The notes below the pieces were generated by a model, which saw only the letters and a program-made list of their open reading frames with translations, ran no database searches and was not told the DNA's origin. A stretch of 64,000 nt of DNA, taken from the NCBI GenBank assembly GCA_030427485.1, contig JAUICG010000014.1:61608-125607 (forward strand), in the 5' to 3' direction. The DNA is from Gammaproteobacteria bacterium. GTDB taxonomy: Bacteria > Pseudomonadota > Gammaproteobacteria > Pseudomonadales > Halieaceae. Both the position numbers and the translations under genes were made by a program. Shown one piece after another: positions 8,449 through 16,564 of this stretch (position 1 is its first letter; each line of letters opens with the position of its first letter).

Positions 8449-11169
8449 ATGGCTTCCGAAGTGCCGCCCCTTGTTCTTGTCGACGGCTCCTCCTATGTCT
8501 ACAGGGCATATCACGCCCTGCCGATGCTGACGACGTCCGGTGGCCAGAATACCGGTGCCGTGCGCGGAGTGATCAGCATGCTGCGGCGCCTGGTCGCAGA
8601 TTACCCCGACAGCCCCGTCGCGGTGGTGTTTGACGCCAAGGGCAAGACCTTCCGCGATGATATTTTCAAGGAGTACAAAGCGCACCGCCCACCGATGCCG
8701 GACGAACTGCGCGAGCAGATAGAGCCGATTCACGCCATCGTCAAGGCGATGGGGCTGCCGTTTATCTGCGAGCCCGGCGTGGAAGCAGACGATGTAATCG
8801 GGACACTTGCGCGCCAGGCCAGTGAACAGGGCCGGCAGGTGATCGTGTCAACCGGGGACAAGGACATGGCGCAGCTGGTGAATGAACATACCACGCTGGT
8901 CAACACGATGACCGATACGGTGCTGGACGAGGCCGCGGTCGGCGAAAAATTTGGCGTACCGCCGGCCCTGATCATCGATTTGCTCGCGCTAATGGGCGAC
9001 AAGGTGGACAACATCCCCGGCGTGCCGGGCGTCGGTGAAAAAACCGCGCTGGCACTGATACAGGGGCTGGGTGGGCTGGACGCCATCTACGGCAACCTCG
9101 ACAAGGTGGCGGAACTGTCGTTTCGGGGTGCCAGGACGATGGCGGCGAAGCTGGAGCAGGAAAAGGACAACGCCTACCTCTCTTACCTGCTGGCTACAAT
9201 CAAAACGGATGTTCCGCTGGAGCAGGGTCCTGAGCAACTGAAAAACGCACCTCCCGACCGGGACGCACTGGTGGACTGGTTTACGCGACTGGAATTTCGC
9301 TCCTGGCTGGATGAGGCGCTCGATAACCCCGGTGCACCGAGTGTCGGAGAGGAAAACACACCCGCAACCTACGACATTGTCACCGAGCAGTCCGCGTTCG
9401 ACAGCTGGCTGCAGGCACTCTCGGCTGCGCCGTTGTTCGCGTTTGATACCGAGACCACCAGCCTGAACTACATGGACGCGCGTATCGTCGGCGTGTCGTT
9501 CGCGGTGGAAGCGGGCAAGGCGGCCTACGTGCCGCTGGCGCACGACTACCTGGGAGCGCCGGCACAGTTGCCGCGCGACGCTGTGCTGGCCGCGCTGCGG
9601 CCCCTGCTGGAAGACGATAACCGCGCCAAGGTGGGACAGAACCTGAAGTATGACGCCAGCGTACTCGCCAATCACGGCATCACCCTGCGCGGTATCCGCT
9701 TCGACACCATGCTCGAGTCCTATGTACTGGACTCCACTGCCACGCGTCACGATATGGACAGTCTCGCCCTGAAGTATCTCGGCCAGAAGACCATCCACTA
9801 CGAGGATGTCGCCGGCAAGGGCGCCAAACAGTTGACCTTCAACCAGGTCAAGCTCGAGGATGCGGGGCCCTACGCCGCCGAGGATGCGGATATCACGCTG
9901 CGTCTGCACCACGCGCTGTGGCCGAAGCTGGAGCAGCACACACGGCTCAGTGAGGTCCTGACTTCCATTGAGGTGCCCCTGGTGCCGGTGTTGTCCCGAA
10001 TCGAGCGCCAGGGCGCGCTGATATCCAGGGAGCTGCTGGTGCAGCAGAGCAGCGAGTTGGGTAAGCGCCTGCAGGAACTGGAAGCCGAGGTACACGAACT
10101 GGCCGGGCAGCCGTTCAACCTGGGCTCACCCAAGCAGCTGGGAGAAATCCTGTTCGACAAACTGCAACTGCCGGTTATCAAGAAAACTCCCAAGGGCGCA
10201 CCCTCCACTGCCGAGGAAGTGCTGGCGGAGCTGGCCCTGGACTATCCCGTGCCCAGGCTGCTGCTGGAGTACCGCAGCCTGAGCAAGCTGAAGTCAACCT
10301 ACACCGACAAGCTGCCGGAGATGATCAACGCCACCACCGGTCGGGTGCACACATCCTATCACCAGGCCGTGGCCGCGACGGGCAGATTGTCCTCCACCGA
10401 CCCCAATTTACAGAATATCCCCATTCGTACCCAGGAGGGCCGGCGAATCCGCCAGGCCTTTATAGCCCCGCAGGGGTACAGGATCCTCGCGGCGGACTAC
10501 TCGCAGATCGAGTTGCGCATCATGGCCCACTTGTCGGCGGACGAAGGCCTCCTCAAGGCCTTCACCGAGGGGCGGGATGTGCATTCCGCCACTGCTTCCG
10601 AGGTGTTTGAAGTGCCGCTGGATTCAGTATCCGGTGAACAGCGGCGCAAGGCGAAGGCAATCAATTTTGGCCTGATCTACGGGATGTCCGCGTTCGGGCT
10701 GGCGAAACAACTGCACCTGGGCCGGCAGGAAGCCCAGCAGTATATCGACCGCTACTTTGAACGCTATCCGGGTGTCGCGCAGTACATGGATCGCACGCGG
10801 GCCCTGGCCAAAGAGCAGGGCTATGTGGAAACCCTGTTCGGCCGCCGCCTGTACCTCCCGAATATCAATGCGCGCAACAAGATGCACGTGCAGGCGGCGG
10901 AGCGCACGGCGATCAACGCGCCGATGCAGGGCACCGCGGCAGATATTATCAAGCGCGCGATGCTGGCGGTGGACGCCTGGCTCCAGCGGGACGAGCCGGA
11001 TGCCCGCATGATCATGCAGGTGCACGACGAACTGGTGTTCGAGGTGGCGAGCGGCGAGGTCGACGCTGTGAGTGAGCGAATCTGCCAGTTGATGTCGGAG
11101 GCGGCGGAGTTGTCGGTTCCGTTGCTGGTTGAGGCCGGGGTTGGGGATAACTGGGACGAGGCGCACTAG
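8449..11169 (+). CDS. polA: DNA polymerase I
   Basis: 906 aa. The 5' nuclease domain occupies roughly residues 1-290 ([15 protein letters not shown] at the start, [18 protein letters not shown] in the middle). The 3'-5' exonuclease domain follows, with [10 protein letters not shown] retaining the catalytic Asp/Glu, so proofreading should be active. The polymerase domain has motif A ([15 protein letters not shown]), motif B ([16 protein letters not shown]) and motif C (QVHDELVF). The frame is open to 8398, but ATG 8449 matches the family N-terminus and has GAGAG just upstream. Immediately downstream is the sRNA candidate, then engB. Confidence 0.98.
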   Translation: MASEVPPLVLVDGSSYVYRAYHALPMLTTSGGQNTGAVRGVISMLRRLVADYPDSPVAVVFDAKGKTFRDDIFKEYKAHRPPMPDELREQIEPIHAIVKAMGLPFICEPGVEADDVIGTLARQASEQGRQVIVSTGDKDMAQLVNEHTTLVNTMTDTVLDEAAVGEKFGVPPALIIDLLALMGDKVDNIPGVPGVGEKTALALIQGLGGLDAIYGNLDKVAELSFRGARTMAAKLEQEKDNAYLSYLLATIKTDVPLEQGPEQLKNAPPDRDALVDWFTRLEFRSWLDEALDNPGAPSVGEENTPATYDIVTEQSAFDSWLQALSAAPLFAFDTETTSLNYMDARIVGVSFAVEAGKAAYVPLAHDYLGAPAQLPRDAVLAALRPLLEDDNRAKVGQNLKYDASVLANHGITLRGIRFDTMLESYVLDSTATRHDMDSLALKYLGQKTIHYEDVAGKGAKQLTFNQVKLEDAGPYAAEDADITLRLHHALWPKLEQHTRLSEVLTSIEVPLVPVLSRIERQGALISRELLVQQSSELGKRLQELEAEVHELAGQPFNLGSPKQLGEILFDKLQLPVIKKTPKGAPSTAEEVLAELALDYPVPRLLLEYRSLSKLKSTYTDKLPEMINATTGRVHTSYHQAVAATGRLSSTDPNLQNIPIRTQEGRRIRQAFIAPQGYRILAADYSQIELRIMAHLSADEGLLKAFTEGRDVHSATASEVFEVPLDSVSGEQRRKAKAINFGLIYGMSAFGLAKQLHLGRQEAQQYIDRYFERYPGVAQYMDRTRALAKEQGYVETLFGRRLYLPNINARNKMHVQAAERTAINAPMQGTAADIIKRAMLAVDAWLQRDEPDARMIMQVHDELVFEVASGEVDAVSERICQLMSEAAELSVPLLVEAGVGDNWDEAH

Positions 11170-11221
11170 GGAATGCGCGCAGCGTCGCCGTCCCGCATCG
11201 AGCAAAATTTGGAGTCTGCCG

Positions 11222-11249
11222 GAACTTTCATTCGGATATCCGGTCTCAA
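11222..11249 (+). promoter_or_regulatory. Sigma-E/AlgU-type promoter candidate
   Basis: GAACTT at 11222-11227 (preceded by G, giving GGAACTT), a 16-nt spacer, then TCTCAA at 11244-11249. This matches the extracytoplasmic sigma E/AlgU pattern GAACTT-N16/17-TCTGA closely. It lies 53 bp after the polA stop and directs transcription into the small-RNA candidate. The predicted start is near 11254-11256, exactly at the first RNA hairpin. Confidence 0.65.
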
Positions 11250-11253
11250 TGCC

Positions 11254-11372
11254 TGTAGCGCAAGCTACATCCCTAAGTGGCTTCTATCCTGAGCCAAGTG
11301 AGCAAGCCTCCTTCCCCAGGAGGCCATTGTTTCCCCGGTTGCCTGCGAGATGGCAACCGGGGTTTGTTTTTT
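11254..11372 (+). ncRNA. Candidate small RNA between polA and engB (Spot 42/ErsA position)
   Basis: The approximately 119-nt transcript has four consecutive hairpins: TGTAGC 11254-11259 with GCTACA 11264-11269 around a GCAA tetraloop; TGGCT 11278-11282 with AGCCA 11292-11296; GCCTCCT 11306-11312 with AGGAGGC 11318-11324 around a C-rich TCCCC loop; and the terminator stem. No ORF fits. Spot 42 in Escherichia and Vibrio and the AlgU-dependent ErsA in Pseudomonas lie in this same polA-engB gap. The C-rich loop could pair with Shine-Dalgarno sequences. Locus, promoter, structure and terminator all agree; expression is unproven. Confidence 0.7.
11333..11372 (+). terminator. Rho-independent terminator of the sRNA (and polA read-through)
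   Basis: A perfect 11-bp stem, CCCCGGTTGCC (11333-11343) with GGCAACCGGGG (11352-11362), has an 8-nt loop and is followed by TTTGTTTTTT (11363-11372). The T-run is only on the plus-strand side, so it does not serve engB, which ends at 11385 on the other strand. Confidence 0.93.
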
Positions 11373-11384
11373 CAGGGTGGCCGG

Positions 11385-12035
11385 CTAGGCGCCCGCGTTG
11401 CTGTCGGAGGAAGCCGTCAACCAGCGGTCCAGTACGGCGACCAGTTCACCGTGACCCTCGTGCTTCAGGGCGGAAAACAGCTGCACACTGACCCGATCGT
11501 TGGTGGGCTTTAACCTGGCGCGAACCTGCAGCAACGCGTTACCGGCCGCCCCGCGCTTCAGCTTGTCGGCCTTGGTCAGCAGTATGTGGACGGGCATCGC
11601 TGCCTGCTGCGCCCAGTCAAGCATTTGCTGGTCAAACGGTTGCAGGGGGTGCCGGATATCCATCAGCAGTACCAGGCCGCGCAGGCACCGGCGATTCTGC
11701 AGGTAATTTTCCAGCTGCCGAGTCCATTCCCGCTTCACAGCGAGCGGTACTTTGGCAAAGCCATAACCGGGCAGATCGACCAGGCGCTGGCTGTCGGATA
11801 CCTGGAAGAAATTGATGAGCTGCGTTCTTCCGGGAGTTTTGGACGTTTTCGCGAGCTTTTTATTGTGAGTTAAGCTATTGATAGCACTTGATTTTCCGGC
11901 GTTCGACCGGCCCGCAAAGGCCACCTCCCAGCCGCTGTCGGGCGGGCACTGCGATACTTTTGCCGCGCTGGTGAGGAACTGCGCATTGCGATAACCGGGT
12001 GCGGCGGGCGCGATCGCGGGATCGGGGTTGTCCAT
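11385..12035 (-). CDS. engB: Ribosome biogenesis GTP-binding protein EngB/YsxC
   Basis: 216 aa TrmE-Era-EngA-EngB-Septin family GTPase needed for assembly of the 50S subunit. G1 is GRSNAGKSS, the switch region TPGRTQ, G3 DLPGYG and G4 TKADK. The frame is open to 12104, but ATG 12035 (MDNPDP) gives the usual N-terminal length and the upstream residues look non-coding. It is convergent with polA, as in many gammaproteobacteria. Confidence 0.95.
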   Translation of the reverse strand: MDNPDPAIAPAAPGYRNAQFLTSAAKVSQCPPDSGWEVAFAGRSNAGKSSAINSLTHNKKLAKTSKTPGRTQLINFFQVSDSQRLVDLPGYGFAKVPLAVKREWTRQLENYLQNRRCLRGLVLLMDIRHPLQPFDQQMLDWAQQAAMPVHILLTKADKLKRGAAGNALLQVRARLKPTNDRVSVQLFSALKHEGHGELVAVLDRWLTASSDSNAGA

Positions 12036-12049
12036 TGCGTGGGTTTGCC

Positions 12050-12078
12050 TTTTTTGGTCTGGGTATCTCGTATATAAT
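12050..12078 (+). promoter_or_regulatory. Probable promoter of the cytochrome c5/c4 genes
   Basis: A perfect TATAAT -10 hexamer lies at 12073-12078. The matching -35 position (12050-12055) is only a T-run, so the -35 is weak. It would give a leader of about 65 nt before the c5 start at 12151. Confidence 0.45.
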
Positions 12079-12150
12079 GCCACAGCTTTTTCGTCTGTTA
12101 TCAATCGCTTGTGTGATTGATTAGCTTGCTGAAACTACCGAGGTCTCCCC

Positions 12151-12450
12151 ATGAAAAAACTTTTTGCCGCTGTTTTGATGAGCACCGCTGTCGGCGCATT
12201 CGCTGACGCCGCGCCCGCACAATACCAGGCGTCATGTTTTGCCTGTCATTCAACGGGAGCCGCGGGCGCGCCCAAGACACACGACCAGGCCGCCTGGGAG
12301 CCGCGCATGGCCAAGGGCATGCCTGCGATGGTTGAATCGGTAAAGAAAGGACTCAACGCCATGCCGCCCACAGGTTTGTGCGCAAGCTGCACCGATGAAG
12401 ACTACACCGCTCTGATTGAGTTCATGGCCGCGCCTGCGCCAACAAACTGA
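12151..12450 (+). CDS. Cytochrome c5 family monoheme cytochrome
   Basis: 99 aa with a cleavable signal peptide (residues 1-19, ending AFADA). One heme-binding motif, CFACH at 29-33, follows closely after cleavage. The late LCASC cysteine pair is typical of cytochrome c5, which is a soluble or loosely membrane-associated periplasmic electron carrier. It lies 34 bp upstream of the cytochrome c4 gene, a pairing common in gammaproteobacteria, and both are plausible donors to the caa3 oxidase encoded at the start of the window. Confidence 0.88.
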   Translation: MKKLFAAVLMSTAVGAFADAAPAQYQASCFACHSTGAAGAPKTHDQAAWEPRMAKGMPAMVESVKKGLNAMPPTGLCASCTDEDYTALIEFMAAPAPTN

Positions 12451-12484
12451 GCGTACTCTCCTATACGTTATCTCTGGAATTCAC

Positions 12485-13117
12485 ATGAAGAAACTAGCAG
12501 TTTTGTTCTGCCTGGCTCTGGGCTGGACATCGAACGGTTTTGCAGCCACCGCCAACCCGGTGGGTGATGCGGCCGCTGGCAAGGCAAAAAGCACCGCCTG
12601 TGGCGCCTGTCACGGTGCGGATGGCAACGGCGCCTCGCCTTTTCCCAAGCTCGCTGCACAGGGTGAGAAATACCTGTTCAAGCAACTGCAGGATATTCGC
12701 GATGATCTTCGCGCCATACCGACTATGGTTGGTCAGCTGGAAGGCAAGACCGATCAGGACCTGGCGGACATCGCGGCCTATTTTTCCTCACAGGAGCGAT
12801 CGGGTGGCCACACCGACCCGCAACTCCTCGAACTGGGCGAAAAAATCTACCGTGCCGGTGTTCCCGATCGCAAGGTAGCCGCGTGTATCGCCTGTCACTC
12901 GCCGACCGGCAAGGGCAATGCGCCGGCGGGCTTTCCGGCTCTCGCTGGGCAGCATGCCCAGTATGTCGCAGACCAGTTGCGCGCCTATCGCAAAGGCTAT
13001 GAAGATCCCGCTGGCCGCACCAATGACGGTGAAGCGATGATTATGCGCACTACAGCGTTTGGTCTCAGTGACAAGGAGATCGAAGCCGTGTCCAGTTACG
13101 TGGCCGGCCTGAAATAA
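12485..13117 (+). CDS. Cytochrome c4 (diheme)
   Basis: 210 aa. A signal peptide (residues 1-20, GFAA) precedes two homologous cytochrome c domains with CGACH at 39-43 and CIACH near 139. Each domain carries later Met-containing loops for the axial ligand. Cytochrome c4 is a periplasmic electron donor to terminal oxidases. The frame is open to 12416, but the ATG at 12485 starts at the signal peptide. It follows the c5 gene closely and precedes dsbA. Confidence 0.92.
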   Translation: MKKLAVLFCLALGWTSNGFAATANPVGDAAAGKAKSTACGACHGADGNGASPFPKLAAQGEKYLFKQLQDIRDDLRAIPTMVGQLEGKTDQDLADIAAYFSSQERSGGHTDPQLLELGEKIYRAGVPDRKVAACIACHSPTGKGNAPAGFPALAGQHAQYVADQLRAYRKGYEDPAGRTNDGEAMIMRTTAFGLSDKEIEAVSSYVAGLK

Positions 13118-13176
13118 GTTGAACGCCTGCCGTTTGCCGCTGTCCTATCAAGCGTCAAATATCAAAGGAGAGCACG

Positions 13177-13821
13177 ATGATCAAACAAGCAATGCTGGCC
13201 CTGTCCCTGCTGGTTTTCGGGATGTCGGGTGCGGTTGGGGAGGACGCAGCGAATACCTATGTGGCAGGTACCGATTACGACGTAATTTCGCCCCCGGTGC
13301 GGACTGTTGACCAGGATAGTATCGAAGTCGCGGAGTTTTTCTGGTACGGGTGCAGCCACTGCTATGCTTTCGAGCCGCTGCTGGAGCAGTGGAGAAAGAC
13401 GCAGCCTGACGACGTGAGCTTTCGCGGTGTTCCGGCGGTTTGGCGAGATAATATGGAACTGCACGCGAAGGCGTACTACACCGCGGAGGCACTCGGGGTG
13501 CTGGACACCATGCAGATGGTGATTTTCCAGGCGATGAACGTGGACCGCAAGCCGCTGTCGTCGCAGGGAGAAATTGCCGCGTTGTTTGTGGCCAATGGGG
13601 TGTCCGAGGAGGATTTCAACAAGGCGTTTAATTCCTTCGGCGTGAACAGCCAGGTCAGCCAGGCCATGGCGACCGCCAAAGCCGCGAAGCTGGACGGTAC
13701 GCCTGCGCTGATGGTCAACGGCAAATACTACATCAGCTCGCGCAAGGCGGGGTCGCAGGCAAACATGCTGAAGGTAGCGGACTTCCTCATTGAACAGGAA
13801 CGCGCCGCCGCGGGAAGCTGA
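13177..13821 (+). CDS. dsbA: Thiol:disulfide interchange protein DsbA
   Basis: 214 aa periplasmic oxidoreductase with a signal peptide (about residues 1-21) and a thioredoxin fold carrying an inserted helical domain. The active site is C59-S-H-C62; the classical enterobacterial enzyme has CPHC, so the dipeptide differs by Pro to Ser. The cis-proline loop is visible as GTPALMVNGKYYI. AAAGGAGAG stands just upstream of the start. Placement after cytochromes c4/c5 is the usual gammaproteobacterial order and fits its role in the maturation of secreted cysteine proteins. Confidence 0.93.
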   Translation: MIKQAMLALSLLVFGMSGAVGEDAANTYVAGTDYDVISPPVRTVDQDSIEVAEFFWYGCSHCYAFEPLLEQWRKTQPDDVSFRGVPAVWRDNMELHAKAYYTAEALGVLDTMQMVIFQAMNVDRKPLSSQGEIAALFVANGVSEEDFNKAFNSFGVNSQVSQAMATAKAAKLDGTPALMVNGKYYISSRKAGSQANMLKVADFLIEQERAAAGS

Positions 13822-13824
13822 ATC

Positions 13825-14832
13825 CTAGATCACCAGCCACTCGGGAACCGGGAGCCCCTTGTTCTCGAGGAAGACCGGGTTGAACAGTTTGCTCTGGTAG
13901 CGGTTCCCGTAATCGCACAGGATGGTGACGATGGTGTGGCCCGGCCCCAGGTGCCGGGCAAGCCGAACCGCTCCGGCAATGTTGATCCCGGATGACCCTC
14001 CCAGGCACAGGCCCTCGTGCTTCAGCAGGTCAAAGATATAGGGCAGCGCCTCCTCGTCACTGATCATGAAGGAGACATCCACTTTCGCCTGGGCGGTGTT
14101 ATTTGTCAGGTGGTTGATGCCGATGCCTTCAATGATGGAGCCGCCCTCGCTCGGGCGCAACTCGCCGCTGTGAAAGTATTCGTAGAGTGAGGCGCCAGCC
14201 GGGTCAGCCAGGCCGATGGTAACGCCGGCATTGTGCGCCTTCAGCGCAGTCGAAATTCCCGCCAGTGTGCCGCCGGTCCCGACAGCACAAACGAAGCCGT
14301 CCACTTCGCCATCAGTCTGCTCCCAGATTTCCTCGCCGGTGGTGCGGCGGTGGATCTCCATATTGGCGAGATTGTCAAACTGCCTGGCCCATACCGCGCC
14401 ATTCTCCTCGCTTTTGTCGAACTTCTCCGCCAGGCGTTGCGCCGTGTGTATGTAGTGGTTTGGGTCACTGTAGGAGGTTGCGCCCACCAGGTGCAGGTCT
14501 GCGCCGAGCAACTCGAGCGTGTCGATTTTCTCCTTGCTCTGGGTGACCGGCATTACCACGGTGCTCCGGTAACCCATCGCATTGGCCAGCAGTGTCAGGC
14601 CGATTCCGGTATTCCCCGCCGTGCCCTCGACGATGCGGCCACCGGGTCTCAACTCGCCTGACGCCTGTGCGGCCTGCAGAATCCCCAGTGCCGTGCGATC
14701 TTTCACCGAGCCGCCGGGGTTGAGGAACTCCGCTTTACCGAGGATCGTGCAGCCGGTTTTTTCCGATACCTGTTTCAGGTACAAAAGGGGGGTATTGCCT
14801 ATGAGTTGGGTAACGTCAGACGCCGTGCGCAC
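13825..14832 (-). CDS. Cysteine synthase (O-acetylserine sulfhydrylase family)
   Basis: 335 aa PLP enzyme of the fold-type II family. The PLP lysine lies in NPGGSVKDRTA and the phosphate or substrate loop is EGTAGNTGIGL. These are family features of cysteine synthase A/B enzymes that make cysteine from O-acetylserine and sulfide. The frame extends to an ATG at 14871, but GTG 14832 sits 6 nt after GAGGAGAG and gives the standard N-terminus (TASDVTQLIGNTPLLYL). It is convergent with dsbA. CysK versus CysM or a specialised paralogue cannot be settled by eye. Confidence 0.88.
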   Translation of the reverse strand: MRTASDVTQLIGNTPLLYLKQVSEKTGCTILGKAEFLNPGGSVKDRTALGILQAAQASGELRPGGRIVEGTAGNTGIGLTLLANAMGYRSTVVMPVTQSKEKIDTLELLGADLHLVGATSYSDPNHYIHTAQRLAEKFDKSEENGAVWARQFDNLANMEIHRRTTGEEIWEQTDGEVDGFVCAVGTGGTLAGISTALKAHNAGVTIGLADPAGASLYEYFHSGELRPSEGGSIIEGIGINHLTNNTAQAKVDVSFMISDEEALPYIFDLLKHEGLCLGGSSGINIAGAVRLARHLGPGHTIVTILCDYGNRYQSKLFNPVFLENKGLPVPEWLVI

Positions 14833-14886
14833 GTTGTTCTCTCCTCGGAAAATGCCCAGTGAGTATGCCACAGCGCGGACCTCTGG

Positions 14887-16089
14887 TCAGGGCTTTGTCA
14901 CCTCGTGTCGGCGATACAGCGATGCGCTCAGCAGTAGCGCGAAGATTGTGATCAGGACCATGAAGTTCAGCATGGGCGCGGGTGTATCGATAAGATAAGC
15001 ACCGACCAGTGCGGTCGTCGACGCCGACAGTGCCATCTGGATAAAGCCCATCAGCGCTGACGCGGTACCCGCAATATGCGGGAAAGCGCGCAGCGCCACT
15101 GCCATGGCATTGGGCAGTACCAGGCCCATACCAGTGGAGTACAGCATCATCGGCAACATCAGCACGGCAACGCTTCCCGGTAGCAGATATGTGCCAATCC
15201 ACATTGCGGAGGTTGAGATCGTCACCAGTACGGCGCCGACCAGCACCGTCCTCTCGGAGTCATGGCTGCGGCTCAGTCTCGCACTGAGCGCGCTGCCCAG
15301 CATGTAACCTACCACGGACGTCAGGAAGATCAGGCCGAAGTATTGCACGGGCACGCCCAGCATATCGATATACACGAAACTGGACGATGACAGATAGGCC
15401 ATCAGGCCCGCGTAAACAAAACTGCTGGCAAACGTCGCGACGATGAACGTGGGATCGCGAATCAACTCTGCGAAGTTGCGTGCGATGGAAAGCGGGTGAA
15501 GGCTCTGCCGCTGTGGCAGGGACTCGGCCAGGAATACCTGGATGAGAACGACCATCGTTACACCGTACACCGCCAGAAAAATAAAAATACTGGGCCAGGG
15601 CAGCCACAACATCAGGATACTGCCCAGGGTCGGTGCGACCGCCGGCGCCAGCGCCATCAGCATCGCAATCAGTGACAGTGCCCGTGCCGCGCGGGTCGGG
15701 CCGAACACATCGCGCGCGACCGCGCGGGCAAGGGTGGGCCCTACGCACGCGCCCACACCCTGTATGAAGCGAAAAACCAGCAGCTCCTCCACCGTGCTGG
15801 ACAGGCTGCAACCCAGGCAGGCCAGTACGAACAGTAAGGTACCGCCTATCAGTACCGGCCTGCGGCCGAAGCGGTCTGCAAGGGGGCCGCAGGCGAGATG
15901 GAACAACGCGAATCCGGTGAGGTAAGTGCTCAGGGTCAGGTGCATGTGCTGGATATCGGTGCTGAGCGCCGCCATCATCGCCGGCATCGCGGGCAGGTAG
16001 ACATCCACGCTCAGCGGACCGAGCGCGACCAGCGCCGCCAGCAATACCAGCAGCCAGCGGGAGTCGGGATGCAACTGTCGGTGGGCCAT
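14887..16089 (-). CDS. Bcr/CflA family multidrug efflux MFS transporter
   Basis: 400 aa with 12 predicted membrane helices. The N-terminal DVYLPAMPAM segment and the loop 2-3 motif GPLADRFGRRPVLIGG are characteristic of the DHA1 Bcr/CflA drug:H+ antiporters, as is FRFIQGVGACVGPTLARAVARD in helix 4 and after. It is divergent from the ArsR-type regulator, and the intervening 175 bp contain that regulator's operator. Shared control of the exporter by it is possible but not shown. Confidence 0.88.
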   Translation of the reverse strand: MAHRQLHPDSRWLLVLLAALVALGPLSVDVYLPAMPAMMAALSTDIQHMHLTLSTYLTGFALFHLACGPLADRFGRRPVLIGGTLLFVLACLGCSLSSTVEELLVFRFIQGVGACVGPTLARAVARDVFGPTRAARALSLIAMLMALAPAVAPTLGSILMLWLPWPSIFIFLAVYGVTMVVLIQVFLAESLPQRQSLHPLSIARNFAELIRDPTFIVATFASSFVYAGLMAYLSSSSFVYIDMLGVPVQYFGLIFLTSVVGYMLGSALSARLSRSHDSERTVLVGAVLVTISTSAMWIGTYLLPGSVAVLMLPMMLYSTGMGLVLPNAMAVALRAFPHIAGTASALMGFIQMALSASTTALVGAYLIDTPAPMLNFMVLITIFALLLSASLYRRHEVTKP

Positions 16090-16201
16090 GGGGCGGCGAT
16101 GCTAAGCCATGTGCCGGGTTAAAGCAAAGTCTTCAGGCGCTTACTCCAATCGATGGATAGCGGCCTTCAGAGACCGGGAAATTTTTTCCCGATCGTTCAC
16201 C

Positions 16202-16230
16202 TTGACCCATATATTAGATATTACTAATAT
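16202..16230 (+). promoter_or_regulatory. Promoter with embedded ArsR-type operator
   Basis: TTGACC (16202-16207), a 17-nt spacer and TAATAT (16225-16230) make a good sigma-70 promoter reading towards the regulator gene. A 7-6-7 palindrome, ATATTAG (16211-16217) and CTAATAT (16224-16230), fills the spacer and the -10. A repressor bound there would block RNA polymerase, the expected autoregulatory design for an ArsR repressor. The promoter also excludes the upstream start at 16109. Confidence 0.75.
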
Positions 16231-16264
16231 TCATGCCAACGGGAAGGCGGGTAGCAAAGAGCAA

Positions 16265-16564
16265 GTGGATATCGACCTGATGCACAAGAACGTAGCGGAG
16301 GCATCTGCAATGCTGAAGTCCCTCGCCAACCCCAGTCGCCTGCTCGTTCTGTGTGCGCTGGTAACGCGTGAGCACACTCCCGGGGAACTGGAGGAACTGA
16401 CCGGGCTCAGCCAGTCGGCGATCTCGCAACACCTCGCCCGCCTGCGAGATGAGCGGATAGTTGCAACACGCCGCGATGCGCAACGCGTCTATTACTCTTT
16501 GAGCAGTAGACAGGTGATGGCGATAATTGAGACCTTGCACGGAATCTACTGTGTCGAACCCTGA
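16265..16564 (+). CDS. ArsR family regulator, SqrR/BigR-type thiol sensor
   Basis: 99 aa from GTG 16265 (ATG 16280 is the alternative). A winged helix-turn-helix includes LTGLSQSAISQHLARLRDE as recognition region. Two cysteines, C30 (RLLVLCALV) and C96 (HGIYCVEP), are 66 residues apart, the same spacing as the redox pair of SqrR (C41/C107) and BigR, which sense persulfides and lose DNA binding on forming a polysulfide or disulfide link. It has no CxC metal site of ArsR or SmtB type. The downstream RND gene overlaps its end by 14 bp, so regulator and pump are one operon. Confidence 0.85.
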   Translation: MDIDLMHKNVAEASAMLKSLANPSRLLVLCALVTREHTPGELEELTGLSQSAISQHLARLRDERIVATRRDAQRVYYSLSSRQVMAIIETLHGIYCVEP

